From DAOTWA01 sp034435955 (GTDB taxonomy: Bacteria > Chloroflexota > Anaerolineae > Anaerolineales > Anaerolineaceae), in NCBI GenBank assembly GCA_034435955.1, contig DAOTWA010000057.1, positions 1 through 52,906 on the forward strand: a DNA stretch of 52,906 nt, given 5' to 3'. Position 1 is the stretch's first letter. Each line of letters opens with the position of its first letter. The position numbers and the translations under genes are program-made. The notes under the pieces are model-generated. The model was not told the origin of the DNA. It ran no database searches and saw only the letters and a program-made list of their open reading frames with translations. Below are positions 1 through 7,201 of the stretch, in pieces.

Positions 1-81
1 CAGCGTGCTTCGTGGCGCCACCGCCCGCGAAACGATGCTCAACCCGTGCGCCAGATTGGCTTGCGAGACGGTCGCTTTCAT
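1..81 (-). CDS. dnaN: DNA polymerase III beta clamp, N-terminal fragment
   Basis: The minus strand opens with an ATG at 81 and reads MKATVSQANLAHGLSIVSRA followed by VAPRSTL up to the window edge. This matches the conserved start of the bacterial sliding clamp, in which helix 1 is followed by a 'S(R)AV.....LPVL' segment. A strong ribosome binding site (GGAGG, about 8 nt upstream) supports the start. Only 27 codons are inside the window, so the three clamp domains cannot be checked. The clamp tethers DNA polymerase III to the template. Identification rests on a short segment but the pattern is characteristic. Confidence 0.8.
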   Translation of the reverse strand, partial: MKATVSQANLAHGLSIVSRAVAPRSTL

Positions 82-491
82 GGCGTGTCATCCTCCCTGC
101 GTGGAATAAATAAAGTATACAACGAGAGCCACCATTTTGCCAGGAATGCGCGTTCGGTAACATGATCATTTGACTTGACAGGTGGGTAGGGTGACGTTTG
201 CGGGGTTCTGCTTGGCTGGCCGCTCGTCTCGTTCCTCGCCTCACGGCCAGCCGCGCATCCCCCCGCGCCCCCCTCTCTCGGCGTTCCTGGTGGCCATCCC
301 TGCGGCCATCCAGCTGGCCATCCCTGCTTCAGCCGGCCGGTCTGCCTGGTGGCCATCGATTTCAATTAAGTCTGGAACACTCGTAATCGTTGAGGGTAGA
401 GGATTGCGCATCGTTTCCAGGGTAGTTTCCTGGCCTTCACGCTCTTCAATCTTGCTAAAATATTCGCAAGACGATTCAAGGGAGGGATGGA
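82..491. other. 410-bp intergenic region with 12-bp repeats
   Basis: No credible gene fills this divergent gap between dnaN and the gene at 492. Reading frames through it have no ribosome binding site and an unnatural Pro/Gly/Trp-rich composition. Three copies of GGCCATCC occur at 292, 304 and 316 with an exact 12-bp period, and a partial fourth copy (GGCCATC) lies at 350. The 12-bp unit makes a Gly-Trp-Pro repeat in one frame, which is why an open frame appears there. A C-rich run lies at 258-273. Confidence 0.5.
114..142 (-). promoter_or_regulatory. putative promoter of dnaN
   Basis: On the minus strand TATACT (119-114) is preceded by TGGCAA (142-137) with a 17-nt spacer. The -10 is good and the -35 is weak. 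The predicted start lies about 25 nt upstream of the dnaN ATG. Confidence 0.4.
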
Positions 492-734
492 ATGAACCGT
501 ATCACACTCTTACCCAGCCATCGAAGCAGAAGACGCGGCTTTTCCTTTCAAACCGCCGGCCTACGCCAAATTTATGAGGAGCTCATCCAGGCTGCCGAGG
601 GTGGACAAATAACCGTCCATCTGGATTACCTCTTTGCCGACATCCTTGAAGCCTTCGGATTTAAGCCCTGGTTTGATCTGGATCTGCGCGGGCGGGACGA
701 CCAGCCGGGAGGTTTCGATGGAGAAGCCAGCTAA
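492..734 (+). CDS. small hypothetical protein coupled to LuxR-type HTH gene
   Basis: An 80-residue protein that I do not recognise. The start is supported by a purine-rich GGAGGGATGGA just before the ATG. The N-terminus is Arg/Ser-rich and basic. The middle (residues 24-62) looks like an amphipathic helix plus a hydrophobic stretch containing ADILEAFGFKPWFDLDL, and the C-terminus is acidic. It has no cysteines and no signal peptide. It overlaps the next gene by 17 nt in another frame, and that gene's ribosome binding site lies inside this one, so the two are probably translated together. It may partner the small HTH protein. Confidence that it is expressed is moderate. Confidence 0.5.
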   Translation: MNRITLLPSHRSRRRGFSFQTAGLRQIYEELIQAAEGGQITVHLDYLFADILEAFGFKPWFDLDLRGRDDQPGGFDGEAS

Positions 735-996
735 ATATATGAGCACTCAAAGGAAAAATTACCTCTGCCGTCTAAGACCGTCTCCCCGTCAGCTGCAAGT
801 CTTAAATCTCATGGTGGCAGGAAAGACCAATAAGCAAATTGCAGCCCAACTCGGGCTCAGTGTGCGCACCATCTTCATGAATCAGCACAATCTAAGAGAA
901 CGTCTCCAGGCTGCTACCAATGTGGAGATGGTTTACCTGGCTTGTCTTCTGGGCATCCTGGAAACAGACCTTACAAAACAGACCTTACAAAATTGA
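718..996 (+). CDS. small LuxR/GerE-type HTH DNA-binding protein
   Basis: A 92-residue protein consisting almost entirely of a GerE helix-turn-helix. The segment from about residue 20 (SPRQLQVLNLMVAGKTNKQI) to residue 60 has the family pattern: an initial helix, 'GKTNKQIA', 'LGLSVRTI', then a C-terminal helix with RERLQA. There is no receiver or ligand domain, unlike full-length LuxR or NarL regulators. The ATG at 718 is chosen because GGGAGG sits 6 nt upstream. An in-frame ATG at 739 is an alternative. The family binds promoter DNA as dimers. The ligand or signal is unknown, and the overlapping upstream gene may supply the sensing part. Confidence 0.7.
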   Translation: MEKPAKYMSTQRKNYLCRLRPSPRQLQVLNLMVAGKTNKQIAAQLGLSVRTIFMNQHNLRERLQAATNVEMVYLACLLGILETDLTKQTLQN

Positions 997-1074
997 AAGG
1001 TGAAAGCCGGGTTTGAATTCATGGTAACCACTCGCACACTCGCTGCGCTCGTGTAGCTCGTGGCGCTCCGCCCT

Positions 1075-1164
1075 CCCCCTTCCCCCCGCCCCAAACCCCA
1101 CCCCCCAAACCCCCACACCCAGAAAGGTGGGTTGAACATGGGGCGGGGGGTAGGGGGATCAGGG
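1075..1164. other. opposed G-quadruplex-forming tracts
   Basis: Plus-strand C-runs at 1075-1079, 1082-1087, 1089-1092, 1096-1099, 1101-1106, 1110-1114 and 1118-1120 give seven G-runs on the minus strand with 1-3 nt loops. The plus strand then carries G-runs at 1140-1143, 1145-1150, 1153-1157 and 1162-1164. Each set satisfies the G3+N1-7 quadruplex rule. The two sets can also pair with each other as an imperfect hairpin. Confidence 0.55.
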
Positions 1165-1361
1165 CTCCGGCCGTAGGCCGCCCGCTTGCTGCGCATGCGG
1201 GCGCGTTCATCTAACCTGGGGGCTTCGCCCCCACTCCCCCATGATTTAACCTGTGGTGGGTGGATCGTTAGCTGCCTTGCGCCTGGCAGGTAGATCCGCG
1301 CTGCGCTCATCGCCCGCCCGCTTGCTGCGCAAGCCGGCGGTCTCGGTATCTATGATGGAAC

Positions 1362-1396
1362 TAGCAATGCCTCAGCCTTCGGCTGAAGCATTGCTA
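1362..1396. repeat. 16-bp hairpin with TTC loop
   Basis: The arms 1362-1377 and 1381-1396 are complementary with a single mismatch (C1371 against A1387), separated by TTC. Neither side is followed by a T-run in its own direction, so it is not a standard terminator. It resembles REP-type palindromes. Confidence 0.55.
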
Positions 1397-1570
1397 AAAA
1401 CGATCCGCCCCTCGCGGCAAAGCCGCTCGGGGCTCATCCCCCCCGCCTCGGTCCACCGCCCCCCCAAGGGGGGCTCCCCCTGTTTGCCTTCGCGCTCGGT
1501 CGCTTGGCGCTCCCTCGCAAACGCTCAGGCAAACGCCGCACACCGCCCCGGCTCGGTCGGCCTTCGGCCT

Positions 1571-1606
1571 AAAAAGAGGCGGGCCGCTTCGCGGCCCGCT
1601 CTTTTT
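1571..1606 (-). terminator. bidirectional intrinsic terminator after tRNA-Pro
   Basis: A 9-bp GC stem (1579-1587 with 1591-1599, loop TTC) is flanked by A5 on the left and T5 on the right, so it ends in a U-run in both directions. It lies 6 nt past the 3' end of tRNA-Pro on the minus strand. Confidence 0.8.
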
Positions 1607-1611
1607 CCGAG

Positions 1612-1686
1612 TCGGGGCGCGGGGAGTTGAACCCCGGACCTCTTGCACCCCATGCAAGCGCGCTAGCCGGACTGCGCCACGCCCCG
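1612..1686 (-). tRNA. tRNA-Pro (GGG anticodon)
   Basis: The minus strand folds as a full cloverleaf. The 7-bp acceptor CGGGGCG pairs with CGCCCCG, and A73 follows. The D-stem is GCGC/GCGC. The anticodon stem CTTGC/GCAAG holds the loop ATGGGGT, which gives anticodon GGG reading proline CCC/CCU codons. The T-arm has the GTTCAA-type loop. CCA is not encoded. The C1-G72 pair is typical of bacterial tRNA-Pro. Confidence 0.93.
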
Positions 1687-1699
1687 GTTGATGGGATCA

Positions 1700-1728
1700 A
1701 TTATAGCCGCTTTTCAATCTTCCTGCAA
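1700..1728 (-). promoter_or_regulatory. promoter of tRNA-Pro
   Basis: On the minus strand TTGCAG (1728-1723) and TATAAT (1705-1700) are separated by 17 nt. The start would fall near 1693, a few bases before the mature tRNA 5' end. Confidence 0.65.
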
Positions 1729-1766
1729 TGGATAGTGAAACCGCAAAACATTCTGCGTCGATCTCT

Positions 1767-3794
1767 TCAGTGCAGCTTTATGATTGTGTAGGTGCTGTTT
1801 TGGTAGATCATGGTAGGGTCAGATGCGGACGAAGGGTTGTCTGGCGGGTGGAAGTCTACGATCAGGTAATCGGCGCCCAGTTCTTGTCCGAGCGTTTGGT
1901 ATCTGTCTAAACGCTCCGCGACAGAAATCTGAGCATCGTTGATGCTAGCCAACTCATCGTTTGTTCGAGACCATTTTTCAAGGCGGTCAGCGCTGGAATA
2001 AACCAGCATCCCGCGATCCTTCCATGAATACACCAGCGGCCGCAACGCCAGATAGCGAATATCCAGCGACCAGGCCATCTTGGGTTCGTTTGCAAAGGTG
2101 GTGAAAAACCGTGAATTCGGGGCTGTGCTCTGAACGATCGCTCGAATCAGGCGGCTTTCGTCGCTATCAACCGGACAGATGACATGGCCTGAGCGGAAGC
2201 AGTTTAAAGCAGCGCGCATATTTTCGAGCGGTGGATGGAAATTGAACAGCCAGAGGCACACCAGACCCAGACCGATCGCCGACATAGTATATCTGGCTGG
2301 ATGGAAGATCCGCCTTTCCAGTTCGGCCAGCCCCCAGACGCAAACTATCAGCATCAGCGGGATGAAATAACGGATGCCGCGTATCAGTTCGGTTTCCAGC
2401 GGCACGATTCTAAAATAATATTCCACCAAATGTTCGATCCACGGCAGCAGGACCGAGATCGCAAATATGCCTGCCATCCAGGCGATCAGCAAAACAAGTA
2501 GATTCTTACCTTTCCCCTTGAGAATTCCCAGCAGGATCAAATTCAGGAGCGCAAAAGGTAGCAGTCCCGACCTAAGCGTGGTCTTCAGGAATGCCATAAA
2601 AGCTGCTGGAATGTTGAGCAGATCTGGTGGAAAATAGGTATTTACCACATGGTAGAAGAGATCGTAACTTGGGCCAACTCCTGGGGAACGATTATTGAAG
2701 TAGATCCAACCATATGGCAATAGGAACAAAAGGTAGGTCAGGCCCAAGCATGCCAGGAAGATCATCCGTTTTTGGGCATGCCATGATCCAGGCATCAGCG
2801 CCCAATAACCCAGCCAAAGAGCTGCCCCCCAGGCAGGAGTGCTGACCGGATGGACAAAGGCCAGCAGCCCGGCCAGAGCCATGATCATCGGCCAACGGCC
2901 AGGCCGGTCACGCCATAGCAATACCAGCGCCAGCAGGAAGGGCAAGATCGCCTGGAACCAGAAACGGGTCACTGGTTCCTGAGATATACCCCAGGTTTCC
3001 CCGACCGTATTGAGATTAATTGGAGCAGCGGCTGCAAGCGTAAGCATCAGCGCCCAAAATAGGTTCTTGAATAACGCCTTACCAAGCAGGTAAAACCCTA
3101 ACAGTTGCAGAAAAATCTGAGGGATGATTTGTACTGCGAACCCGAGGCCATAGTTGCCCGTCCAGCGAGCCAGCAGGCTGGTCAGGGGAATGTTCAGGGT
3201 CTTGTATATGCCAAAATTTAATGTATCCCCGATCATCTCATCGCCTTTAAACAGCCGCGGAAAATCCTCAGCCGCCGCGAAGCTGGCAAGGTTGGCCGAA
3301 TCACCGCCCAGGTGAATCAAAGGGTATTCTTGCTGGATGCGAGATAAAAATAGAAAGCCGGCGATCAGTAGAAATGCCGGTATGAGGAGCCATTCTGGTA
3401 TTGAATTTTGCCAGTTCTTTTCGGACTGTTCTTGAGTTTCTGCTGGCCGATCGAAGGCGATCCATTTACCAAAACTATTCCGCATGGCTGCTTCGAAGTG
3501 CGCGTAGCCATTCGTCAGCATCCCCTGAAATTTGGCGTATCCTGGAAGCAGCCAGCCGCCGATGATTACCAGCGCCGCGCCTCCTGCGGCTAGAAAGAAT
3601 CCCACGCGCATTAATGCATTGGACCAGCTCAATTTTGGCGCCCGTCTCACCACAACCGCGACGAGTTCGATCATCTGGTTTTCGAAAAAGCGGCCGATCA
3701 GAATCAAGCCGCAAAGGATCAGTAACACGCCTGCGGCCACTAGAATGTAAGAGGCGATCCTGGCGTGGATCATTTCACGATCCGTTGTGTGCAA
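1767..3794 (-). CDS. large polytopic membrane protein with C-terminal soluble domain
   Basis: A 675-residue protein. Two N-terminal hydrophobic helices (about 13-35 and 62-85) are followed by a loop, then about ten membrane helices between residues 135 and 510. A soluble C-terminal region of about 150 residues ends with ADYLIVDFHPP. The loop after helix 3 has the motif HLGGDSANLAS. The overall plan recalls GT-C glycosyltransferases and related lipid-linked sugar enzymes, but I see no diagnostic catalytic motif and give no function. The start is a TTG with GGAGG 4 nt upstream; an ATG eight codons in is possible. It lies 78 bp after the methyltransferase on the same strand, with a candidate promoter between. 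Confidence 0.75.
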   Translation of the reverse strand: MHTTDREMIHARIASYILVAAGVLLILCGLILIGRFFENQMIELVAVVVRRAPKLSWSNALMRVGFFLAAGGAALVIIGGWLLPGYAKFQGMLTNGYAHFEAAMRNSFGKWIAFDRPAETQEQSEKNWQNSIPEWLLIPAFLLIAGFLFLSRIQQEYPLIHLGGDSANLASFAAAEDFPRLFKGDEMIGDTLNFGIYKTLNIPLTSLLARWTGNYGLGFAVQIIPQIFLQLLGFYLLGKALFKNLFWALMLTLAAAAPINLNTVGETWGISQEPVTRFWFQAILPFLLALVLLWRDRPGRWPMIMALAGLLAFVHPVSTPAWGAALWLGYWALMPGSWHAQKRMIFLACLGLTYLLFLLPYGWIYFNNRSPGVGPSYDLFYHVVNTYFPPDLLNIPAAFMAFLKTTLRSGLLPFALLNLILLGILKGKGKNLLVLLIAWMAGIFAISVLLPWIEHLVEYYFRIVPLETELIRGIRYFIPLMLIVCVWGLAELERRIFHPARYTMSAIGLGLVCLWLFNFHPPLENMRAALNCFRSGHVICPVDSDESRLIRAIVQSTAPNSRFFTTFANEPKMAWSLDIRYLALRPLVYSWKDRGMLVYSSADRLEKWSRTNDELASINDAQISVAERLDRYQTLGQELGADYLIVDFHPPDNPSSASDPTMIYQNSTYTIIKLH

Positions 3795-3871
3795 AAAGCC
3801 TCCATCCTTCCGGGTTTTTGATAGGTGCGTTCATAGTATTTAGTTGATTGAATCAGGTATGAACAAGCTGA

Positions 3872-3899
3872 ATTATATGACTCTTCCCCAGGCGTAAAA
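3872..3899 (-). promoter_or_regulatory. possible promoter for the polytopic membrane protein
   Basis: Minus-strand TTTTAC (3899-3894), 16-nt spacer, TATAAT (3877-3872). The -10 overlaps the stop codon of the methyltransferase. If used, the membrane protein is not only read from the upstream operon. Confidence 0.35.
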
Positions 3900-4628
3900 C
3901 GTCGGCACGAACAGGACGCGCTCGCCCCGCTTGCGCGCCGCTTCGTCCTCAGCGCGCCAGTCCATCAATACAGCGGGATCTACCCTTCCGGCCAGGTCGG
4001 CTTCGATCGTTCGCCACTCCAACTCCCATGCGACAGTGGAAGCAGATTGTCTTTTCCACTGGCCGCCGAGCAGGCCAGTCTCCACATCCTCCAGACCGGC
4101 GCGAACGAACAAGCTGCCCAGTTTGCGGCCCATCTCGGGGTCGGCGCCTTGTTCCCTTAGCGCCTCGGTCTGGAGTCGCCCCAGTTCGATCAATGGGTCG
4201 GGATAGTCGATCCGGCCGCCGTAATCTGGTTCGGCCAGTGCCACAACCGCTCCGCCGGAGCGGGTTACGCGCCGCATCTCGGTCAGCACATTGAGTGGAT
4301 TGCGCGCCCAAAGCAGCAGGAAATGGCAAATGGACAGGTCGAAGGAAGCTGAGTGGAAAGGCAGCCGAGCCGCATTAGCCTGAGCGAAGTGCGTGAGTCG
4401 ATCATTGCGTGTAGCCATTAATAAATAAGACCGGTCGAGATCAATCCCGTAAATAGTCGCTTTCATCTCCGCATGCAGGCTTGCGGTCAGTGCTCCGGTC
4501 CCACATCCCACTTCCAAAACGTGGTTTGCGCCTTCGATGCCGGCACGGGGTAATACGTAACGGCGCAACTCTTGCGTCCAGCGCACCTGTTGGACGAAAC
4601 GTGCGTGCCAATCAGCGGCGGTCTTCAT
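3873..4628 (-). CDS. class I SAM-dependent methyltransferase, last gene of radical SAM operon
   Basis: A 251-residue protein of the UbiE/Methyltransf_11 type. Motif I is VLEVGCGTGALT (about residues 36-47), followed by an acidic strand end in YGIDLD and motif 'FDLSICHFLLLWARNP' in the position of motif IV. The C-terminal half contains the conserved 'RSGGAVVALAEPDYGG'. The ATG at 4628 overlaps the stop codon of the preceding radical-SAM-like gene as ATGA, so I reject the longer frame. The coupling implies that it acts with the neighbouring maturases, perhaps on the same peptide or membrane-protein substrate, but the substrate cannot be read from the sequence. Small-molecule methylation is the alternative. 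Confidence 0.85.
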   Translation of the reverse strand: MKTAADWHARFVQQVRWTQELRRYVLPRAGIEGANHVLEVGCGTGALTASLHAEMKATIYGIDLDRSYLLMATRNDRLTHFAQANAARLPFHSASFDLSICHFLLLWARNPLNVLTEMRRVTRSGGAVVALAEPDYGGRIDYPDPLIELGRLQTEALREQGADPEMGRKLGSLFVRAGLEDVETGLLGGQWKRQSASTVAWELEWRTIEADLAGRVDPAVLMDWRAEDEAARKRGERVLFVPTFYAWGRVI

Positions 4629-5797
4629 CCCTGTGGTTTGTTTCTTTCGCGTGCTTTTCTCCAGATCTCTTCCCACGCATCTGTAAGAAAGTTGCCCAGC
4701 ACCTCATTGATCCCCTGGGCAGGAAGCACATCGCCGTCCGGTTCGACGTACAACCAGGCGATGCCTGCTCCCTGCGGGTGTTCCTGCCCGGTCTCCAGCG
4801 AAACCGGATTAATAGAGGTGTAGGGCGTAGGCAGGTCCCATACGAGCGTCATTCCCAGCGTGGCGATAGCATTACGCGCGCCAGCCAGCTCGCTGGCCAG
4901 CGCTGGATCGTTGGTCGAGAGGCTGACCGCCTTCACCCCCATTTGGGCCAATTCTTCCAGCAGTGAACGAATCTCGGCCGCGTTCTCCTTTGTGATCGTC
5001 AGATGAACGGCCAGGAACAGATCCTCGACCAAGACATCCCGTATGGCGGCCCATGCCTGTTCTTCGGTCGGATTGAAGATGATCATCAGATGGTCCAAGC
5101 CGGAGTTGAGCAGTTGATGCAGGTAATCGCGCTCCGCCAGCCGCAGCCCATCGGTGATCAGCCCCGCCACCTGACCGTTGGCCTCGGCATGGGCGATCAG
5201 CTCTGGCAGGTCTGGCCGCAGGGTAGGCTCGCCGCCGGTGAAGACGACGTGCGGGATGCCCGCCTTCCAGGCTTTGTCAAGGATCATAAACCATTCATCC
5301 ATGAGCAGCTCCCGACGCACCCGATCGCTCGGCAGGACGCCAGGTGGGGTGACTTCTGGCAGCCGATATGTAAGAGCGCAATCCAGGCGGTAGGGGGCGG
5401 ATAGCTCGCTGCTGTACGGCTCGCGGCGTTCGAAATCCAGGTATGCCACCGGATCCACGTCCGGGGTGTGAATCAGGATTTGCAGGCGCTCGACGAAATC
5501 CTGGAAATCTTTGTCCGCTTGCTCTGCGGTGACGTGATAGCGCAAGGCGATTTTTCGTCCGACATGTTCGCGCGGCGTGCCGCTGATCAGGTGATAGGCG
5601 TACTCGGCTGCGGTCTGATTGAGGTGAAGGACTGTGCTGGCATTGACGATCAGGATCCCACTTCCATCTGGCTCAACGCGCAGGTGCAGACGGTAGGGAA
5701 AGGCGGCATTCGATGGCGCTTGATAATGATACGTTCCTGCCGGAATCGGCTCAGCGGATGAAAACAGGTTGCGGATGGCTTGGCGAATACTCGTCAT
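4625..5797 (-). CDS. radical-SAM-like protein lacking iron-sulfur cysteines (pseudo-enzyme)
   Basis: A 390-residue paralogue of the gene just upstream. Residues 20-110 match its PqqD-like N-terminal domain (YHYQ, RLHLR, ILIVNAS, HLNQTAAEY). Residues 136-240 match its radical SAM core, including IPHVVFTGGEPTLR (181-194) and 'DLPELIAHAEANGQ'. Where the active enzyme has CNNDCAHC this protein has LPEVTPPG, so all three cluster ligands are gone. The SPASM cysteines are also replaced (VEPDGDVLPAQ) and the final cysteine-rich region is absent. Cys140 is the only cysteine. It should not bind the catalytic cluster. A scaffold or substrate-presenting partner role is inferred. ATGA overlaps join it to both neighbours. 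Confidence 0.85.
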   Translation of the reverse strand: MTSIRQAIRNLFSSAEPIPAGTYHYQAPSNAAFPYRLHLRVEPDGSGILIVNASTVLHLNQTAAEYAYHLISGTPREHVGRKIALRYHVTAEQADKDFQDFVERLQILIHTPDVDPVAYLDFERREPYSSELSAPYRLDCALTYRLPEVTPPGVLPSDRVRRELLMDEWFMILDKAWKAGIPHVVFTGGEPTLRPDLPELIAHAEANGQVAGLITDGLRLAERDYLHQLLNSGLDHLMIIFNPTEEQAWAAIRDVLVEDLFLAVHLTITKENAAEIRSLLEELAQMGVKAVSLSTNDPALASELAGARNAIATLGMTLVWDLPTPYTSINPVSLETGQEHPQGAGIAWLYVEPDGDVLPAQGINEVLGNFLTDAWEEIWRKARERNKPQG

Positions 5798-7188
5798 GAG
5801 TCCCTCGAATGAGCGAAGAATTGGGTGGCCAGAGAATAGGGCTGCGGGCTTTGCACCTGTCGCGCCAGCGGGCAGCCGCCACCGCACTCCGCCAGCAGAA
5901 GACAGTCGTTGCACTTTTCAGGTAGGTTGCGCCGTTCTCGCAGGCTGATGGCCAAATCGTGATTCCAAATCGCCTCCCATGGGTCGTGAAGCAGGTTGCC
6001 CATGGGTTGATAATACGATTGGCAGGGGATCACCGCGCCGTCCGGCTCCACGCACATGTTATAGAGGGCGGCGGTGCATCCTTTCACTCCCAGATCGAGC
6101 TGCATCGGGTCGAAGTGACAGTATTCGGTGGGTGTGTACCAGATTAAACGCTGGCCGCGAGCTTCGGTCTTGCTGCGCGCCAGGTCCAGCAGGGGCGGCA
6201 GGTCCCTCTCAGGGAGACCGCTGCCCACGCTCGCCCCCTTCCCCGAGTAAATCAGCGCGTTCAGACCTATGGTTGGCACGCCCAGCTCGGCCAGAAAGTC
6301 GAGCGTCTCGGCCAGAAATGGGCTGTTGTGACGCAGCAGGGTGGTGTTGGTCATTACATACAAATGGGTGTCTAACGCGTTGTGAATGCCCTCTACTGTC
6401 TGCTTCCACGATCCGCGTCGGCCGACCATGAAATCGTGGATGTGTTCGTCGTGGGATTCGAGGGTGATCTGCACATGGTCCAGACCCGCATCAATCAGCC
6501 GCTGAAGGTAAGCCCGGTCCCTCAGACGCCGACCGTTGGTGTTGAGGCCGGTAATCTGACCGTTCGCTTCGGCGTGAGCGATCAGCTCGGGCAGGTCTTC
6601 TCGCAAGGTAGGCTCGCCTCCGGTGAAAACCACGTGGGGAATGCCCAACTCCCATAGCCGGTCTATGATGCTCAGCCAGGCGGAACTTTCGAGTTCGGGA
6701 TAAGCACGCGGTCTTGCGTTGTAACAATGCGCACAGTCGTTATTGCAGCGGTAGGTGAGCGCGAGGTCCATGCGGTACGGCGCCGAGGGGCGGTCTGAGA
6801 AGGGCAAGGTCGTTTCCAGGTTCAGGTCGTGAATCGGACATGCGCCATCCGGGCGGATGAGCTGGTCGAGCTGGCTGTTGATCCGCGCGTAGTCATTGGC
6901 AGCCTGATCCGCCGGGACCGCGTAGCGGCGGGTGATGGCGCGCACAGCTTCGGATTGCGGCGTTCCTTCCAGGGATAGATACGTCATGTACGCCGCCGTC
7001 GGGTTGAGGTGGTACACACGGCTGGCGTTCACCAGCAAGGTGCCATGCCCGTCTGCGTCCAGGCGCAGGTGCAGGCGAGTTTTTTCACCGGGCCATTCCC
7101 GCCGGTAATGGTACAGGCCGGGAGTGGGCTGCGCAGCCCTGCCCAAATGGCAGAGGCGTTCTTTGAAGCTGGAAAAAGCTCCCATCAT
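5794..7188 (-). CDS. radical SAM/SPASM peptide maturase with PqqD-like domain
   Basis: A 464-residue protein. Residues 22-110 form a PqqD-like domain, the RiPP recognition element that binds leader or tail peptides. The radical SAM motif CNNDCAHC gives Cys148, Cys152 and Cys155, and the GGEP SAM-binding motif is at 190-193. The C-terminus holds a SPASM-type auxiliary cluster region: VKGC, CVEPDGAVIPC, then CNDCLLLAECGGGC near residue 430. Such enzymes modify peptides at unactivated carbons. The start is the ATG at 7188, 13 nt after the stop of the Cys-Ala-tailed membrane protein. The longer frame runs through that tail and is rejected. ATG at 7185 is an alternative. The adjacent repeat tail is the obvious candidate substrate. 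Confidence 0.9.
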   Translation of the reverse strand: MMGAFSSFKERLCHLGRAAQPTPGLYHYRREWPGEKTRLHLRLDADGHGTLLVNASRVYHLNPTAAYMTYLSLEGTPQSEAVRAITRRYAVPADQAANDYARINSQLDQLIRPDGACPIHDLNLETTLPFSDRPSAPYRMDLALTYRCNNDCAHCYNARPRAYPELESSAWLSIIDRLWELGIPHVVFTGGEPTLREDLPELIAHAEANGQITGLNTNGRRLRDRAYLQRLIDAGLDHVQITLESHDEHIHDFMVGRRGSWKQTVEGIHNALDTHLYVMTNTTLLRHNSPFLAETLDFLAELGVPTIGLNALIYSGKGASVGSGLPERDLPPLLDLARSKTEARGQRLIWYTPTEYCHFDPMQLDLGVKGCTAALYNMCVEPDGAVIPCQSYYQPMGNLLHDPWEAIWNHDLAISLRERRNLPEKCNDCLLLAECGGGCPLARQVQSPQPYSLATQFFAHSRDS

Positions 7189-7201
7189 TTTTGATCCAAG
7201 A

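Larger units (their letters stand above)
997..1570. other. non-coding palindrome- and G-run-rich stretch
   Basis: About 570 bp with no supportable gene. It is built from short inverted repeats, many closed by a TTCG loop, such as 1362-1396 and 1559-1569. There is a 16-bp direct repeat gcccgcttgctgcgca at 1180-1195 and 1316-1331, and long C and G homopolymer runs at 1075-1164. Frames through it have biased Arg/Pro/Ala composition and lack ribosome binding sites. It may be a decayed mobile or REP-like element or simply an intergenic spacer. I cannot tell which from one copy. Confidence 0.5.

Noticed and set aside
1571..1606. Part of a transposon end
   Set aside because: The symmetric hairpin with A and T tracts directly after tRNA-Pro is fully explained as a bidirectional terminator.
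933..1657. Several open frames across the palindrome-rich spacer and tRNA-Pro
   Set aside because: They read through homopolymer runs, hairpins and the tRNA. Composition is unlike any protein in the window.
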